Assembly: GCA_025808555.1 (NCBI GenBank)
Contig: CP075526.1
Span: forward strand, 1,784,712-1,848,711
Length of the DNA: 64,000 nt
Source: Anaerolineales bacterium
GTDB taxonomy: Bacteria; Chloroflexota; Anaerolineae; Anaerolineales; UBA11579
Direction of reading: 5' to 3'
Of this stretch, positions 42,297 to 50,474 are shown piece by piece. The notes under the pieces were generated by a model. The model ran no database searches and was not told the origin of the DNA. It worked only from the letters and a program-made list of their open reading frames with translations. A program made the position numbers and the translations under genes. Every line of letters starts with the position of its first letter. Position 1 is the stretch's first letter.

Positions 42297-42302
42297 AGGA
42301 GG

Positions 42303-42308
42303 ATTGTA
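42303..42308 (-). promoter_or_regulatory. -10 box TACAAT, lipoate ligase gene
   Basis: TACAAT with a 6-nt spacer to the ATG at 42296. The spacer AGGAGG on the plus strand reads CCTCCT on the transcript, so it is not a ribosome binding site. Confidence 0.5.
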
Positions 42309-42319
42309 CTGGCGTGCGG

Positions 42320-43204
42320 CTAGGGGAAGTAGAAGCCCAGGTGGTTGGCCACCGGGCGCTCGCGGCCCGGCACACCATTGTGGATGGGCGTGTTGAGGAA
42401 CTCCGGCTGGCCGTCCGCGCCGCGGATCACCAGCGTGCTGGAGCCGCCGCCGTCCATGTTCATGGCGGTGAATACATTCTGCTCCATCATCAGGCCGGCC
42501 AGCTCCTGCTCGGTGACGCCTTCGCTGTAGCCGGGCATGCGCCCGTCCACCACGATGATGACCATCTGCGTGCCGTACTGGTTCAAACCGATCGCAGTAC
42601 GCGGCTCCGGCCCGGAGTTCCTGAGTCCGGGCACGATCTCTTGCACCGAGACCAGCAGGTCAAAGCCGGAGATGGCATTGTGCAGCTTGTTCTCCAATAC
42701 GTTGATGTCGGCGCTGCCATCTTCATACAGATACAGGATGGGATGTCCCTTGGCCGCCTCGGAATAAACCGTGCTGCGCGAGACCGCGAAGCCAAGCGGG
42801 TTGACCCTGTCACCCGGGTCGGGCTTTGAACCCAGCGGCCCAAGATCGAACCAGGGAGTGAAGCCATCACCGTTGATGGCCAGCATGAGGTTGTTCTGTT
42901 GCAGGAAATTGGAGGTGGTCTGGGCCGCCACGCGTTGCGTATCCGGGTTGCCTTCAGTGACCATGTTGCGAATCCCAGACATCAGGTCAATCGTGACGAC
43001 ATGGAAAACCAAAGGGCGCGGGCTTTGACGCACCACGCGCATATACACCGCCCCGGGGAAGAGTTCACGGGTTTCGTAGTCAGGCTGGCTGCGGCCAACG
43101 CCGGCCGGGTTGAAGCGTCCAAAGTCGCAGGCTATCGCGGCCAGGGCAAGGGCAAGCAGCGCAAGTATTATGCGGCGCGTGGGTGTCAGGGATGCGGGTC
43201 TCAT
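42320..43204 (-). CDS. Phosphodiester glycosidase (NAGPA-domain) lipoprotein
   Basis: 294 aa from the ATG at 43204, chosen by a TACAAT 7 nt upstream. Lipoprotein signal (LALAAIAC, Cys about 26). The NAGPA domain fills the rest: MLAINGDGF, RTAIGLNQYGTQMVIIVVDGR, NMDGGGSSTLVIRG, and the ending VANHLGFYF. Homologues remove GlcNAc from phosphodiesters or act on wall or exopolysaccharide links. Extracytoplasmic. Confidence 0.87.
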   Translation of the reverse strand: MRPASLTPTRRIILALLALALAAIACDFGRFNPAGVGRSQPDYETRELFPGAVYMRVVRQSPRPLVFHVVTIDLMSGIRNMVTEGNPDTQRVAAQTTSNFLQQNNLMLAINGDGFTPWFDLGPLGSKPDPGDRVNPLGFAVSRSTVYSEAAKGHPILYLYEDGSADINVLENKLHNAISGFDLLVSVQEIVPGLRNSGPEPRTAIGLNQYGTQMVIIVVDGRMPGYSEGVTEQELAGLMMEQNVFTAMNMDGGGSSTLVIRGADGQPEFLNTPIHNGVPGRERPVANHLGFYFP

Positions 43205-43211
43205 ACGTTGG

Positions 43212-43217
43212 ATTGTA
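43212..43217 (-). promoter_or_regulatory. -10 box TACAAT, leaderless NAGPA gene
   Basis: TACAAT with a 7-nt spacer to the ATG at 43204. Confidence 0.5.
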
Positions 43218-43261
43218 CCTAGGGCAGTTTGCAGATCATGATGAAAGCAAGATAAAAGCAA

Positions 43262-43287
43262 AACAAGGCAGCGATAGCTGCCTTGTT
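43262..43287 (-). terminator. Terminator of the esterase-dipeptidase-DUF1385 operon
   Basis: 11-bp perfect stem AACAAGGCAGC and complement, loop of 4, followed on the minus strand by TTGCTTTTATC. Confidence 0.75.
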
Positions 43288-43298
43288 GGGGGCACGAG

Positions 43299-44351
43299 CT
43301 AGTTTTTTCTTGGGAGCTTTTTGGTTCTTGCGCTCGTCGTGCGCTTTGTCGTTTTCTTTGCCGTCTTCTTCTTGGGAGGCTTTATGACCAACGCCTTCGG
43401 CTTGGGCGCCTTGCTGGTCTCCAGCTTATGCATCTCGCTGAAAGCAGCGATGCTCACTTCCAGCATCTTGACGTCTGGCGGGCGGGTGGTGAGTCGTTGC
43501 AGGGCCAGGTTCGGGGCGACCAACAGGCGCACGATCGGATTGCGGATGTTGCTGGCCGTCCAGCGCAGGTACTCGTAGGCGATGCCGGCCAGCACGGGTA
43601 TAAGCAGTACGCGCAGCAGCAGGCGCTGCAGCAACGGTAGCGGGCCGATCAGCGTGAATACCAGAATGGAAAGTACGATCACGCTGAGCAGGAAGGCTGT
43701 GCCACAACGCGGGTGCTCCAGCGGGAACCTGGCCACGTTCTTCGGCGTGAGTTTGACGCCTGCTTCGTAGGCGTGGATGGTTTTGTGCTCAGCGCCGTGA
43801 TAGCCGAAGACGCGGCGGATCTCATCCATGCGCCCAACGGCCCACAGGTAGCCCAGCAGGGTCATGAGGCGAATCAAGCCCTCGAGCAGGTTGCCGGCCA
43901 GCGGGCTGAGCGCCAGGTAGCGCTCGGCCAGATGGCCGAGGCCGGCGGGCAGCAGGAAGAACAAGCCGATGGCAAAGCTGAACGAGATCAGCATGGTGAT
44001 GACCAGCGGCGCGCCTTCAATTTTCTCTTCTTCGCTCTCGGCTTGCACATTGGCAGAGAGGCCCAGCACGCGGCTACCGAGGCCAAGCGCATCCCACAGC
44101 AGCAGCAGGCCGCGCAGGAAGGGCACTTTAGCCCAGGGGCTGGTGTAGATCGGGCTCAGCGCTTCACTGTGCAGCACGATCTTGCCGCGCGGATCGCGCA
44201 TGGCCACCGCCATGAAGCGCGGGCCGCGCATCATCACGCCTTCCATGACGGCCTGGCCGCCATACAGGGGCTTAGGGGCTCTAGTAGCGGCGTCACTGGC
44301 GTTCGCAAAGCGAACGCCTCGGCTGGCGTCTGCCTTTTTGGCGCCAGCCAC
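43299..44351 (-). CDS. DUF1385 membrane protein
   Basis: 350 aa from a GTG that shares its first base with the dipeptidase stop (TAGTG). Family opening YGGQAVMEGVMMRGP, then several membrane helices, the central FGYHGAEHKTIHAYEAG and HPRCGTAF. A basic tail of about 45 residues is rich in Lys and Thr (PPKKKTAKKTTKRTT). DUF1385 (YqhQ-like) function is unknown. Third gene of an operon with the esterase and dipeptidase. Confidence 0.87.
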   Translation of the reverse strand: MAGAKKADASRGVRFANASDAATRAPKPLYGGQAVMEGVMMRGPRFMAVAMRDPRGKIVLHSEALSPIYTSPWAKVPFLRGLLLLWDALGLGSRVLGLSANVQAESEEEKIEGAPLVITMLISFSFAIGLFFLLPAGLGHLAERYLALSPLAGNLLEGLIRLMTLLGYLWAVGRMDEIRRVFGYHGAEHKTIHAYEAGVKLTPKNVARFPLEHPRCGTAFLLSVIVLSILVFTLIGPLPLLQRLLLRVLLIPVLAGIAYEYLRWTASNIRNPIVRLLVAPNLALQRLTTRPPDVKMLEVSIAAFSEMHKLETSKAPKPKALVIKPPKKKTAKKTTKRTTSARTKKLPRKN

Positions 44352-45727
44352 TACTCAGCCAGGTTGTAGATAAAGTGAATGAACGAATCGATCTGCTTCT
44401 CCCAGCCGGGGATGTGCATGCGCTCGTTAGGGGAGTGCAGCTGGTCGTCCGGCAGGCCGCAGCCCACATTGATGGATTCAATGCCCAGCTGGCCCTGCAG
44501 GTGACCCACCACAGGCACGCTGCCGCCTTCGCGGCGGAAGATGGGCTTGACGCCCCACACCCTCTCCTGCGCCTTGGCCATGGCTTGCACCGCGGCTGAG
44601 TTGCGCTCAGAAATGGAGGGCACGGCATCCGAAAGCAGCTTAAGCTCCCAGCTTACGCTGGGGTCAATGGTGTCTTCAATGTACTTGCGCACCAGCTTTT
44701 CGATCTCAAACGGATCTTGGTCTGGCACCAGGCGGCACGAGAACTTGGCCATGGCCTTGGCGGGCAACACGGTTTTGGGGCCTTCGGCGGTGTAGCCGGA
44801 GAGCAGGCCGTTCACATCCAACGTGGGCTGGGCCGTGGCGCGCTCGTAAGCGCTGAAGTTCTTGTCACCCCATAGGGCCTTGGAGCCGGCCTGTTTGAGA
44901 TAGAAGTCATCGTTCTGAGGCAAGCGGCGGAAGTCGGCACGCTCCTCTTCCTCCAGCTCACGCACTTTGTCGTAGAAGCCGGGGATGGTGACGCGGCCGT
45001 TCTCGTCTTGCATGCTGCCGATGACGCGGGCCAGCTCGTTGGCCGGGTTGCGCACCGTGCCGCCGAAGAAGCCGGAATGCAGGTCCAGGGCCGGGCCAGT
45101 GACGTGCAGCTCGAAGTACGACATGCCGCGCAGGCCATAGGTGATCGTGGGCTGGGTGGGGCTGAGCATGCCGGCATCGGGATTGAGGGCAAAATCTGCG
45201 GCAAAGGTGTCGGCGTGCTTCTTGATGAACTTGTCCATGCTGGGCGAGCCGGTTTCCTCTTCGCCCTCGATCATGAACTTGATGTTGACGGGAATGTTGC
45301 CGGCGTGCAAGGCGGCCTCGATGGCCGCCAGGCTGCCGATGACCTGACCCTTCATGTCAGAGGTACCGCGGCCGTAGAGCAGATCGCCTTTTTCCACAGC
45401 TTCGAAGGCGGGCGTGTCCCACAGTTCCATCGGGTCGGCCGGCTGGACATCGTAGTGGCCGTAGACCAGCATGGTCTTGGCGTCGGGGCCGGCGCCTTTC
45501 CATTCACCGAAGACCAGTGGGTGGCCGCCGTTATCCAGCAGTTGGATGTTCTCGATGCCCATGCTCTTGAGCTTGTTCACCAGCCACTCTGCGGCGCGCT
45601 GGATGTCTGGCTTGTACTGCGGGTCGGCTGAGACGCTGGGGATGGCAACGAGATCAGCCAGCTCCTGGCGGAAGCGGGCGCGGTTGTCTTTGGCGTATTG
45701 CAAGGCGGTGCTGCGTGGGTCTGACAT
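44351..45727 (-). CDS. M20-family dipeptidase
   Basis: 458 aa with a GAGG-type site. Two-metal active site: VYGHYDVQPAD (His), GRGTSDMKGQ (Asp), catalytic IEGEEETGS (Glu pair), metal Asp in LNPDAG, and His in PVVGHL. Members cleave dipeptides or deacetylate acyl-amino acids. Probably cytoplasmic. Second gene of the operon. Confidence 0.92.
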   Translation of the reverse strand: MSDPRSTALQYAKDNRARFRQELADLVAIPSVSADPQYKPDIQRAAEWLVNKLKSMGIENIQLLDNGGHPLVFGEWKGAGPDAKTMLVYGHYDVQPADPMELWDTPAFEAVEKGDLLYGRGTSDMKGQVIGSLAAIEAALHAGNIPVNIKFMIEGEEETGSPSMDKFIKKHADTFAADFALNPDAGMLSPTQPTITYGLRGMSYFELHVTGPALDLHSGFFGGTVRNPANELARVIGSMQDENGRVTIPGFYDKVRELEEEERADFRRLPQNDDFYLKQAGSKALWGDKNFSAYERATAQPTLDVNGLLSGYTAEGPKTVLPAKAMAKFSCRLVPDQDPFEIEKLVRKYIEDTIDPSVSWELKLLSDAVPSISERNSAAVQAMAKAQERVWGVKPIFRREGGSVPVVGHLQGQLGIESINVGCGLPDDQLHSPNERMHIPGWEKQIDSFIHFIYNLAE

Positions 45728-45741
45728 GGGGTCTTTTCCTC

Positions 45742-46737
45742 TCAGGATGCGAATGCTGCAGAGACTGCAGTGAAGGATGTGTCGTAGCGATGTTTCATGT
45801 GGCGGTGGCCACCTTCGTATTCTTCGTATTGGAATGCGATGTCCTGCTGGCGCAATTGTTCGGTGAACAAGCGCGCCCCGTAGAGCAAATTATACTCATC
45901 GTACCTGCCGCAATCGATGTAGAGCAAGCGCAGCGAACGCAGCGCATCCGCGTGTGTGGCAAGCATGTGCAGCGGGTCGTGTGCCAGCCAACGCTGCCAG
46001 ACCTCGGGTAGCCAGGCGCCCGTGTGCAGGTCACTGGGCAGGTCAAAGCCCAGCGGCGCGTGCGGGTTGGGGGAGTAGGCCGCCGCCATGGCCAGCAAGT
46101 TGAGGGCCGTGTGCGGGGCGCCGCGTTGCAGCGCGAGAGCAGGCTCGGCCAATAGGTTTTGTAAGCCTTCGGGGCCAGCTTTTTCGTAATAGCGCAGCAA
46201 GTCGCCAAAATCGGGACGGTACGCCAGCTCAAAATTCAGGTCGGCGCTGTGGGCGGCGGCAAGGCCGAAGGTGGCCGGCTGGCGCATGGCCAGCCGCAAT
46301 GCCCCATAGCCTCCGGAGCTGTGGCCGACGAGGGCGCGTGCGCCGGGGGCCGCTAGGGTTGGGTACATGCGGTCAATGAAGCTGACCAGTTCCAAAATGC
46401 TGTCTTCGTATTGGCCCAGCGCGTCGGAGTTCAGATATTGCGAACCGCCGTAGCGCGTGCTGGCGTCTGGCATGACCACGATCGTGGGCTGCATGGCGCC
46501 AGAGGCGATGAGGCGGTCGAGGCGCTGCTGGATGTTCTCTTCCCAGAGGTCATCGTTGAGGAACTTAAGCCCGCGGCTGCCGAAGGCGGCCAGCAGGTAA
46601 ATGGCCGGATAGTGCTGGCTCTCGTCGTAGCCTGCGGGCAGGTAGACCGGCACGCGGCGAGCCACAGGGTCGCCGAGCGGATTATGCTCCAGGGCTATGC
46701 TGTGGAAGTTTTCAATGATGACTTGGGAGCCGGACAT
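45742..46737 (-). CDS. Esterase D/Fes-like alpha/beta hydrolase
   Basis: 331 aa from the ATG at 46737, with TATAAT 9 nt upstream. Putative-esterase family: ARRVPVYLPAGYDESQHYPAIYLL, nucleophile elbow LVGHSSGGYGAL (Ser about 145), and a likely catalytic His in EGGHRHMKHRY near the end. Substrate unknown. First gene of the operon; the next starts 14 bp later. Confidence 0.85.
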   Translation of the reverse strand: MSGSQVIIENFHSIALEHNPLGDPVARRVPVYLPAGYDESQHYPAIYLLAAFGSRGLKFLNDDLWEENIQQRLDRLIASGAMQPTIVVMPDASTRYGGSQYLNSDALGQYEDSILELVSFIDRMYPTLAAPGARALVGHSSGGYGALRLAMRQPATFGLAAAHSADLNFELAYRPDFGDLLRYYEKAGPEGLQNLLAEPALALQRGAPHTALNLLAMAAAYSPNPHAPLGFDLPSDLHTGAWLPEVWQRWLAHDPLHMLATHADALRSLRLLYIDCGRYDEYNLLYGARLFTEQLRQQDIAFQYEEYEGGHRHMKHRYDTSFTAVSAAFAS

Positions 46738-46746
46738 TGTCTGCAG

Positions 46747-46752
46747 ATTATA
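46747..46752 (-). promoter_or_regulatory. -10 box TATAAT, leaderless esterase gene
   Basis: Perfect TATAAT with a 9-nt spacer to the ATG at 46737. Confidence 0.55.
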
Positions 46753-46773
46753 AGGGTCGCTGCAGGCTGATAA

Positions 46774-46807
46774 AATCAATTAATCAAGACCAATCGGTTA
46801 ATTGATT
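46774..46807. promoter_or_regulatory. Operator-like inverted repeat before npdG
   Basis: Perfect 10-bp arms AATCAATTAA (46774-46783) and TTAATTGATT (46798-46807) with a 14-nt spacer. It lies between the divergent esterase promoter and the npdG start. It is probably the binding site of an unlinked regulator, since no regulator gene lies in this cluster. Confidence 0.55.
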
Positions 46808-46826
46808 ATTTTGCGGAGACAGTAAC

Positions 46827-47483
46827 TTGCCTAAAACCATTGCAATCATCGGCGGCACAGGAGCGCTGGGCGCAGGCCTGGCGCTGCGCTGGGCGCACGC
46901 CGGGCATCATGTCATCGTCGGTTCGCGCACCGCGGAGAAGGCCCAGGCCGCCGCGGCCGAACTCAATGCTGAGCTTGGCCGCGACGCAATCAGCGGCATG
47001 GAGAATGCGGCCGCCGTGGCCGCCGCCCAGCTCGCCATCCTCACTGTCGAGCAAGACGCCCACGAGGCCGCGTTGGCTGCGGTGAAAGATGCGCTGCAAG
47101 GCAAGATCCTGCTGGATGCCACAGCACGGCTCAGCTTTCCTGCGCTGACGCCGCCGGCGGCCCCCGCCGCCGCCCGCCAGGCCCAAGACCTGCTGGGGGA
47201 GGGCGTGCGCGTGGCGGCCGCCTTTCAAACCGTGCCCGCGGCCGGGCTGCGCAAGAACATTGCGCAGCCACTGGATAGCGATGTGCTGGTGTGTGCCGAT
47301 GACATGACCGCGGCCGAGGCCGCCCTGGAACTGGTGCAGGCCGCAGGTCTGAACGGCTATTACGCTGGTAAGCTCGACAATGCCATCACGGTAGAAGGGC
47401 TGACCAGCATTCTGGTGAGCATGAACAAGCACTACAAATCGCGCCACGGCACCATCAAGGTTGCCGGCATCCCCAAACCCTAG
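46827..47483 (+). CDS. npdG: NADPH-dependent F420 reductase
   Basis: 218 aa from a TTG preceded by GGAGA. N-terminal Rossmann motif IIGGTGALGAGLALRWA and the NADP-binding GSR after strand 2. The middle, AAFQTVPAAGL, and the ending VEGLTSILVSMNKHYKSRHG are typical of Npd/Fno enzymes. It transfers hydride between NADPH and F420. First gene of the F420 cluster. Confidence 0.88.
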   Translation: MPKTIAIIGGTGALGAGLALRWAHAGHHVIVGSRTAEKAQAAAAELNAELGRDAISGMENAAAVAAAQLAILTVEQDAHEAALAAVKDALQGKILLDATARLSFPALTPPAAPAAARQAQDLLGEGVRVAAAFQTVPAAGLRKNIAQPLDSDVLVCADDMTAAEAALELVQAAGLNGYYAGKLDNAITVEGLTSILVSMNKHYKSRHGTIKVAGIPKP

Positions 47484-47486
47484 ACC

Positions 47487-48263
47487 GTGAAGCCGCTCGT
47501 ACTTACGCCACTCCTGGGCCTGCCGCTGGTGCAGCCGGGTGATGACCTGGCTGCGCTGCTGCTGGCTGCGATCCTGCGCCAGGGGTTGACCCTGCAGGAT
47601 GGCGACATAGTGGTGCTGGCGCAGAAGATCGTCTCCAAGGCCGAGGGCCGCTATCGCGCCCTTAGCGAAGTGACGCCGAGTGAACGTGCGTTGGAGCTCG
47701 CCACACTGACCGAGAAAGACCCGCGGCTGGTGCAGTTGATCCTTGACGAGAGCAACGAAGTGCTGCGCGCCCGCCCAGGCCTGCTGATCGTTGAACACCG
47801 TCTGGGATTCGTTAGCGCCAACGCCGGTATAGACCACTCCAACTTGCCCGGCTCAGATGAGGATGCGCACCTTTTGCTGCCCGAGGACCCGGACGCCAGC
47901 GCCGGCCGCCTGCGTGCCACCCTGCAAACCGCCAGCGCTGCGCAATTGGGTGATGCCAGCATTGGCGTACTCATCATTGATTCGCATGGCCGCGCCTGGC
48001 GCGAGGGCACGCTGGGCGCCACCATCGGCCTGAGCGGGTTGCCCGGCCTGGTGGACCTGCGCGGCACGCCAGACCTGGCGGGCCGTCCGCTGCGCGTGAC
48101 GCAGCTGGCCGCCGCCGACGAGCTGGCCGCCGCCGCCAGCCTGGCCATGGGCCAGGCGGCTGAAGGTTGCCCGGCCGTGCATGTGCGCGGCTTCCCCTAC
48201 GCCCTGCGCGAGGCTAGCCTGGGCGAACTGCTGCGCCCGCGTGAGCGCGACGAGTTTCGGTAA
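47487..48263 (+). CDS. cofE: Coenzyme F420-0:L-glutamate ligase
   Basis: 258 aa, the single-domain CofE form. LTPLLGLPLVQPGDDLA, VVLAQKIVSKAEGR, VSANAGIDHSNLPG and DSHGRAWREGTLGATIG are the GTP- and metal-binding blocks. It adds gamma-linked glutamates to F420-0. 3 bp after npdG. The nitroreductase half that actinobacterial FbiB carries is a separate gene here (49109). Confidence 0.93.
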   Translation: MKPLVLTPLLGLPLVQPGDDLAALLLAAILRQGLTLQDGDIVVLAQKIVSKAEGRYRALSEVTPSERALELATLTEKDPRLVQLILDESNEVLRARPGLLIVEHRLGFVSANAGIDHSNLPGSDEDAHLLLPEDPDASAGRLRATLQTASAAQLGDASIGVLIIDSHGRAWREGTLGATIGLSGLPGLVDLRGTPDLAGRPLRVTQLAAADELAAAASLAMGQAAEGCPAVHVRGFPYALREASLGELLRPRERDEFR

Positions 48264-48316
48264 GATAGGCTGGCAGCCGATCATCTAACTATCATTGCTT
48301 GCAAAGGAGCATACCC

Positions 48317-48715
48317 ATGAACAAAGTGCCCGAAAATTTCCAAGACCTTCTCAAGGATGAAACGCGTGCCTTCGTGTTCTTGGCGACCACGCTGCAAGAT
48401 GGTTCACCCCAGGTGAGCCCTGTCTGGTTCAACGTCGAAGGTGAGCACATTGTGGTCAATACCGCCCGCGGCCGCCTCAAGGACAAGAACATGACGGCGC
48501 GTCCCAATGTAGCCCTCAGCATTCCTGACCCCAAGGACCCTTATCGCTACATTCTGATCCGCGGCATGGTGGATGAAGTGACCGAAGAGGGCGGTTACGA
48601 GCACATCAACAAGCTCTCCCACATCTACGACGGCAAGGATTTTCCCAAACGTCCCGGTCAGGTGCGCGTGATCTATAAGATCAAGCCGAAAAAGATCTTC
48701 ACCAGCGGAGGCTGA
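48317..48715 (+). CDS. PPOX-class F420-dependent enzyme 1
   Basis: 132 aa with AAAGGAG. Split-barrel flavin/F420-binding fold: RAFVFLATTLQDGSPQVSPVWF and NTARGRLKDKNM. Members bind F420, FMN or heme; its place in the F420 cluster favours F420. Substrate unknown. Overlaps nothing and is 1 bp from the next PPOX gene. Confidence 0.85.
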   Translation: MNKVPENFQDLLKDETRAFVFLATTLQDGSPQVSPVWFNVEGEHIVVNTARGRLKDKNMTARPNVALSIPDPKDPYRYILIRGMVDEVTEEGGYEHINKLSHIYDGKDFPKRPGQVRVIYKIKPKKIFTSGG

Positions 48716-48716
48716 T

Positions 48717-49127
48717 ATGAGCATTGCAACCCTGCTTCCCGAAAAGTACCGTTATCTCCTGCAGGATGAGACCCAGGCATATGCCTGGGTGGCCACCGCG
48801 TCTGAGGACGGCCAGCCTCAACTGACCTGTGTGTGGTTCAACACGGATGGTGAGCACATTCTGTTCAATACGACGGATAGATCCGCCAAGTACAAGCTGT
48901 TGAGCAAGAATCCAAACATCGCAGTAGCGATCCCTGACCCCAAGAATCCCCATATGTACTTTCAGGCGCGCGGCCGGGTGGAGATCACCACCGTGGAGGC
49001 GGTTGAGCACACCCATCAGCTCTCACGCAAATACACCGGGCAGGATTTCAAGCTCTTCCCTGGCGTGGAACGCATGAAATTCATCGTACACACGGACAGC
49101 ATCACGCTGTGGCCGCCCCAGAATTAG
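48717..49127 (+). CDS. PPOX-class F420-dependent enzyme 2
   Basis: 136 aa, a paralogue of the previous gene (shared AWVAT/FVFLAT-DGQPQLT-VWFN, EHILFNTT, PNIAVAIPDPKNP). A tandem duplication followed by divergence is likely. A heterodimer is possible because this fold dimerises. The last 19 bp overlap the nitroreductase start. Confidence 0.85.
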   Translation: MSIATLLPEKYRYLLQDETQAYAWVATASEDGQPQLTCVWFNTDGEHILFNTTDRSAKYKLLSKNPNIAVAIPDPKNPHMYFQARGRVEITTVEAVEHTHQLSRKYTGQDFKLFPGVERMKFIVHTDSITLWPPQN

Positions 49128-49732
49128 CCGCTGCCGATCTGCAGGCCTGGCTGCGCTCGCGGCGCTCTACGCGCCGCTTTACGCAGCAGGCAGTGCCGCG
49201 GGCGTTGCTCGAGCGCCTGATCGAGACGGCTACCCACGCGCCTAACGCTCACAACCGCCAGCCTTGGCGGTTTGTGATTCTGGAGAGCGAAGACAGCCGC
49301 CAGCAATTGGCGGCCGCCATGGGGCAAGAGTTTGAATCCGCGTTGCAGGCCGAAGGCTTGAGCGCTGAGCAGATCGCGGCCCAGTTGGCCCGCTCGCAGG
49401 TGCGCTTGCAAGAGGCGCCGGCCGCGATGCTGTTGTGCCTGGATACCAGCGTGCTGAATACGTACGCCGACCCGGCGCGCACCCAGGGCGAGCAAGCCAT
49501 GGCGATGCAGAGCGTGGCCTTGGCTGGCGGGCAGTTGTTGCTGGCCGCTCACGCCGAAGGCCTGGGCGGCGTGTGGGTGTGTGCGCCGTTGTTCGCTCCG
49601 GAGGCAGCGCGCTACGCGCTGGCGCTGCCGGATAGCTGGCAGGCGCAGGGCGTAGTGTTGCTCGGCTACCCTTCGGGCGAGCCCAAGCCGCGGGAGCGCC
49701 ACAGCGTGAATGAAGTCACGTGCTGGGTGTAG
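49109..49732 (+). CDS. Nitroreductase-family protein, possible FbiB C-domain equivalent
   Basis: 207 aa from a GTG inside the previous gene's end. FMN-binding RSRRSTRRFTQQAVP, THAPNAHNRQPWRFVIL and the glycine-rich GGVWVCAPLF. The HAPNAHN-RQPWRF block is like that of the FbiB C-terminal domain, which reduces dehydro-F420-0. The gene lies two genes after cofE in the same operon, so it probably does the same job in trans. A stand-alone F420/FMN reductase is the alternative. Confidence 0.8.
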   Translation: MAAPELAAADLQAWLRSRRSTRRFTQQAVPRALLERLIETATHAPNAHNRQPWRFVILESEDSRQQLAAAMGQEFESALQAEGLSAEQIAAQLARSQVRLQEAPAAMLLCLDTSVLNTYADPARTQGEQAMAMQSVALAGGQLLLAAHAEGLGGVWVCAPLFAPEAARYALALPDSWQAQGVVLLGYPSGEPKPRERHSVNEVTCWV

Positions 49733-49738
49733 TGCAAG

Positions 49739-49744
49739 TAGAAT
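49739..49744 (+). promoter_or_regulatory. -10 box TAGAAT, leaderless internal promoter
   Basis: TAGAAT, then GTGCCC, then the ATG at 49751. The 6-nt spacing selects this ATG over the GTG at 49745. Confidence 0.5.
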
Positions 49745-49750
49745 GTGCCC

Positions 49751-50470
49751 ATGCCTAGCCCTTTGATCGGTGTTACCACCCGCAACGGGCGTTCTGACCT
49801 GTATCAGAACGATGTCATTCAAACCCCGCGCCCTTACAGTGAAGCGCTGGTGCGTGCCGGGGCCATTCCCGTGCTGATCCCGCTCAATCTGCCGCTGGAT
49901 AAGTTGAGTGAACTGTTGGGGGGGTTGGATGGGCTCGTGTTCACTGGCGGTGGCGATATTGAGATCCATCGCTTTGACGGCGAGCCGCACCAGAAGCTGT
50001 ATGACCTGGATGCAGAACGTGATGAGATCGAAATTCAGATGGTGCGCCAGGCCGCGCAAGACAACAAGCCTTTTCTGGGCATCTGCCGCGGTTTGCAAAT
50101 TGCCAACGTAGCCTTTGGCGGCACGCTATACACGCATATTCCTGACCAGCTGCCAGGCGCATTGCAGCACACCAACTTTCCGGACCATCCGTGGGATTAT
50201 TTGGCGCATCCGGTCCAGGTGAGCGAAGGCAGCCGCCTGGCCGAAATTCTGGGCGAGCCGATCGTGCAGGTCAACAGCCTGCATCACCAGGGCATCAAAG
50301 AACTGGCGGCAGACTTCAAAGCAGTCGCCAGTGCGCCGGATGGCCTGATTGAAGCAATCGAGCTTCCGGAGCATCCCTTCGCCGTGGGCGTGCAGTGGCA
50401 TCCTGAGTGTTTGCCTCAGGATGCCCGCATGCAAAGCCTGTTCCGCGCCCTTGTGCGCGCCAGCCAGTAA
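49751..50470 (+). CDS. Class I glutamine amidotransferase-like gamma-glutamyl hydrolase (peptidase C26)
   Basis: 239 aa. Nucleophile C112 in FLGICRGLQIAN, and the catalytic H217 and E219 in VGVQWHPE. The C26-specific VNSLHHQGIK is at about 175. Relatives cleave gamma-glutamyl bonds: PuuD on gamma-glutamyl-GABA and folate gamma-glutamyl hydrolase on polyglutamate tails. It is embedded between the F420 nitroreductase and cofD (4 bp before it). F420 carries a gamma-linked oligoglutamate tail built by CofE, so tail trimming is a reasonable hypothesis. A general polyamine or glutathione role is the alternative. Confidence 0.88.
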   Translation: MPSPLIGVTTRNGRSDLYQNDVIQTPRPYSEALVRAGAIPVLIPLNLPLDKLSELLGGLDGLVFTGGGDIEIHRFDGEPHQKLYDLDAERDEIEIQMVRQAAQDNKPFLGICRGLQIANVAFGGTLYTHIPDQLPGALQHTNFPDHPWDYLAHPVQVSEGSRLAEILGEPIVQVNSLHHQGIKELAADFKAVASAPDGLIEAIELPEHPFAVGVQWHPECLPQDARMQSLFRALVRASQ

Positions 50471-50474
50471 CGCC

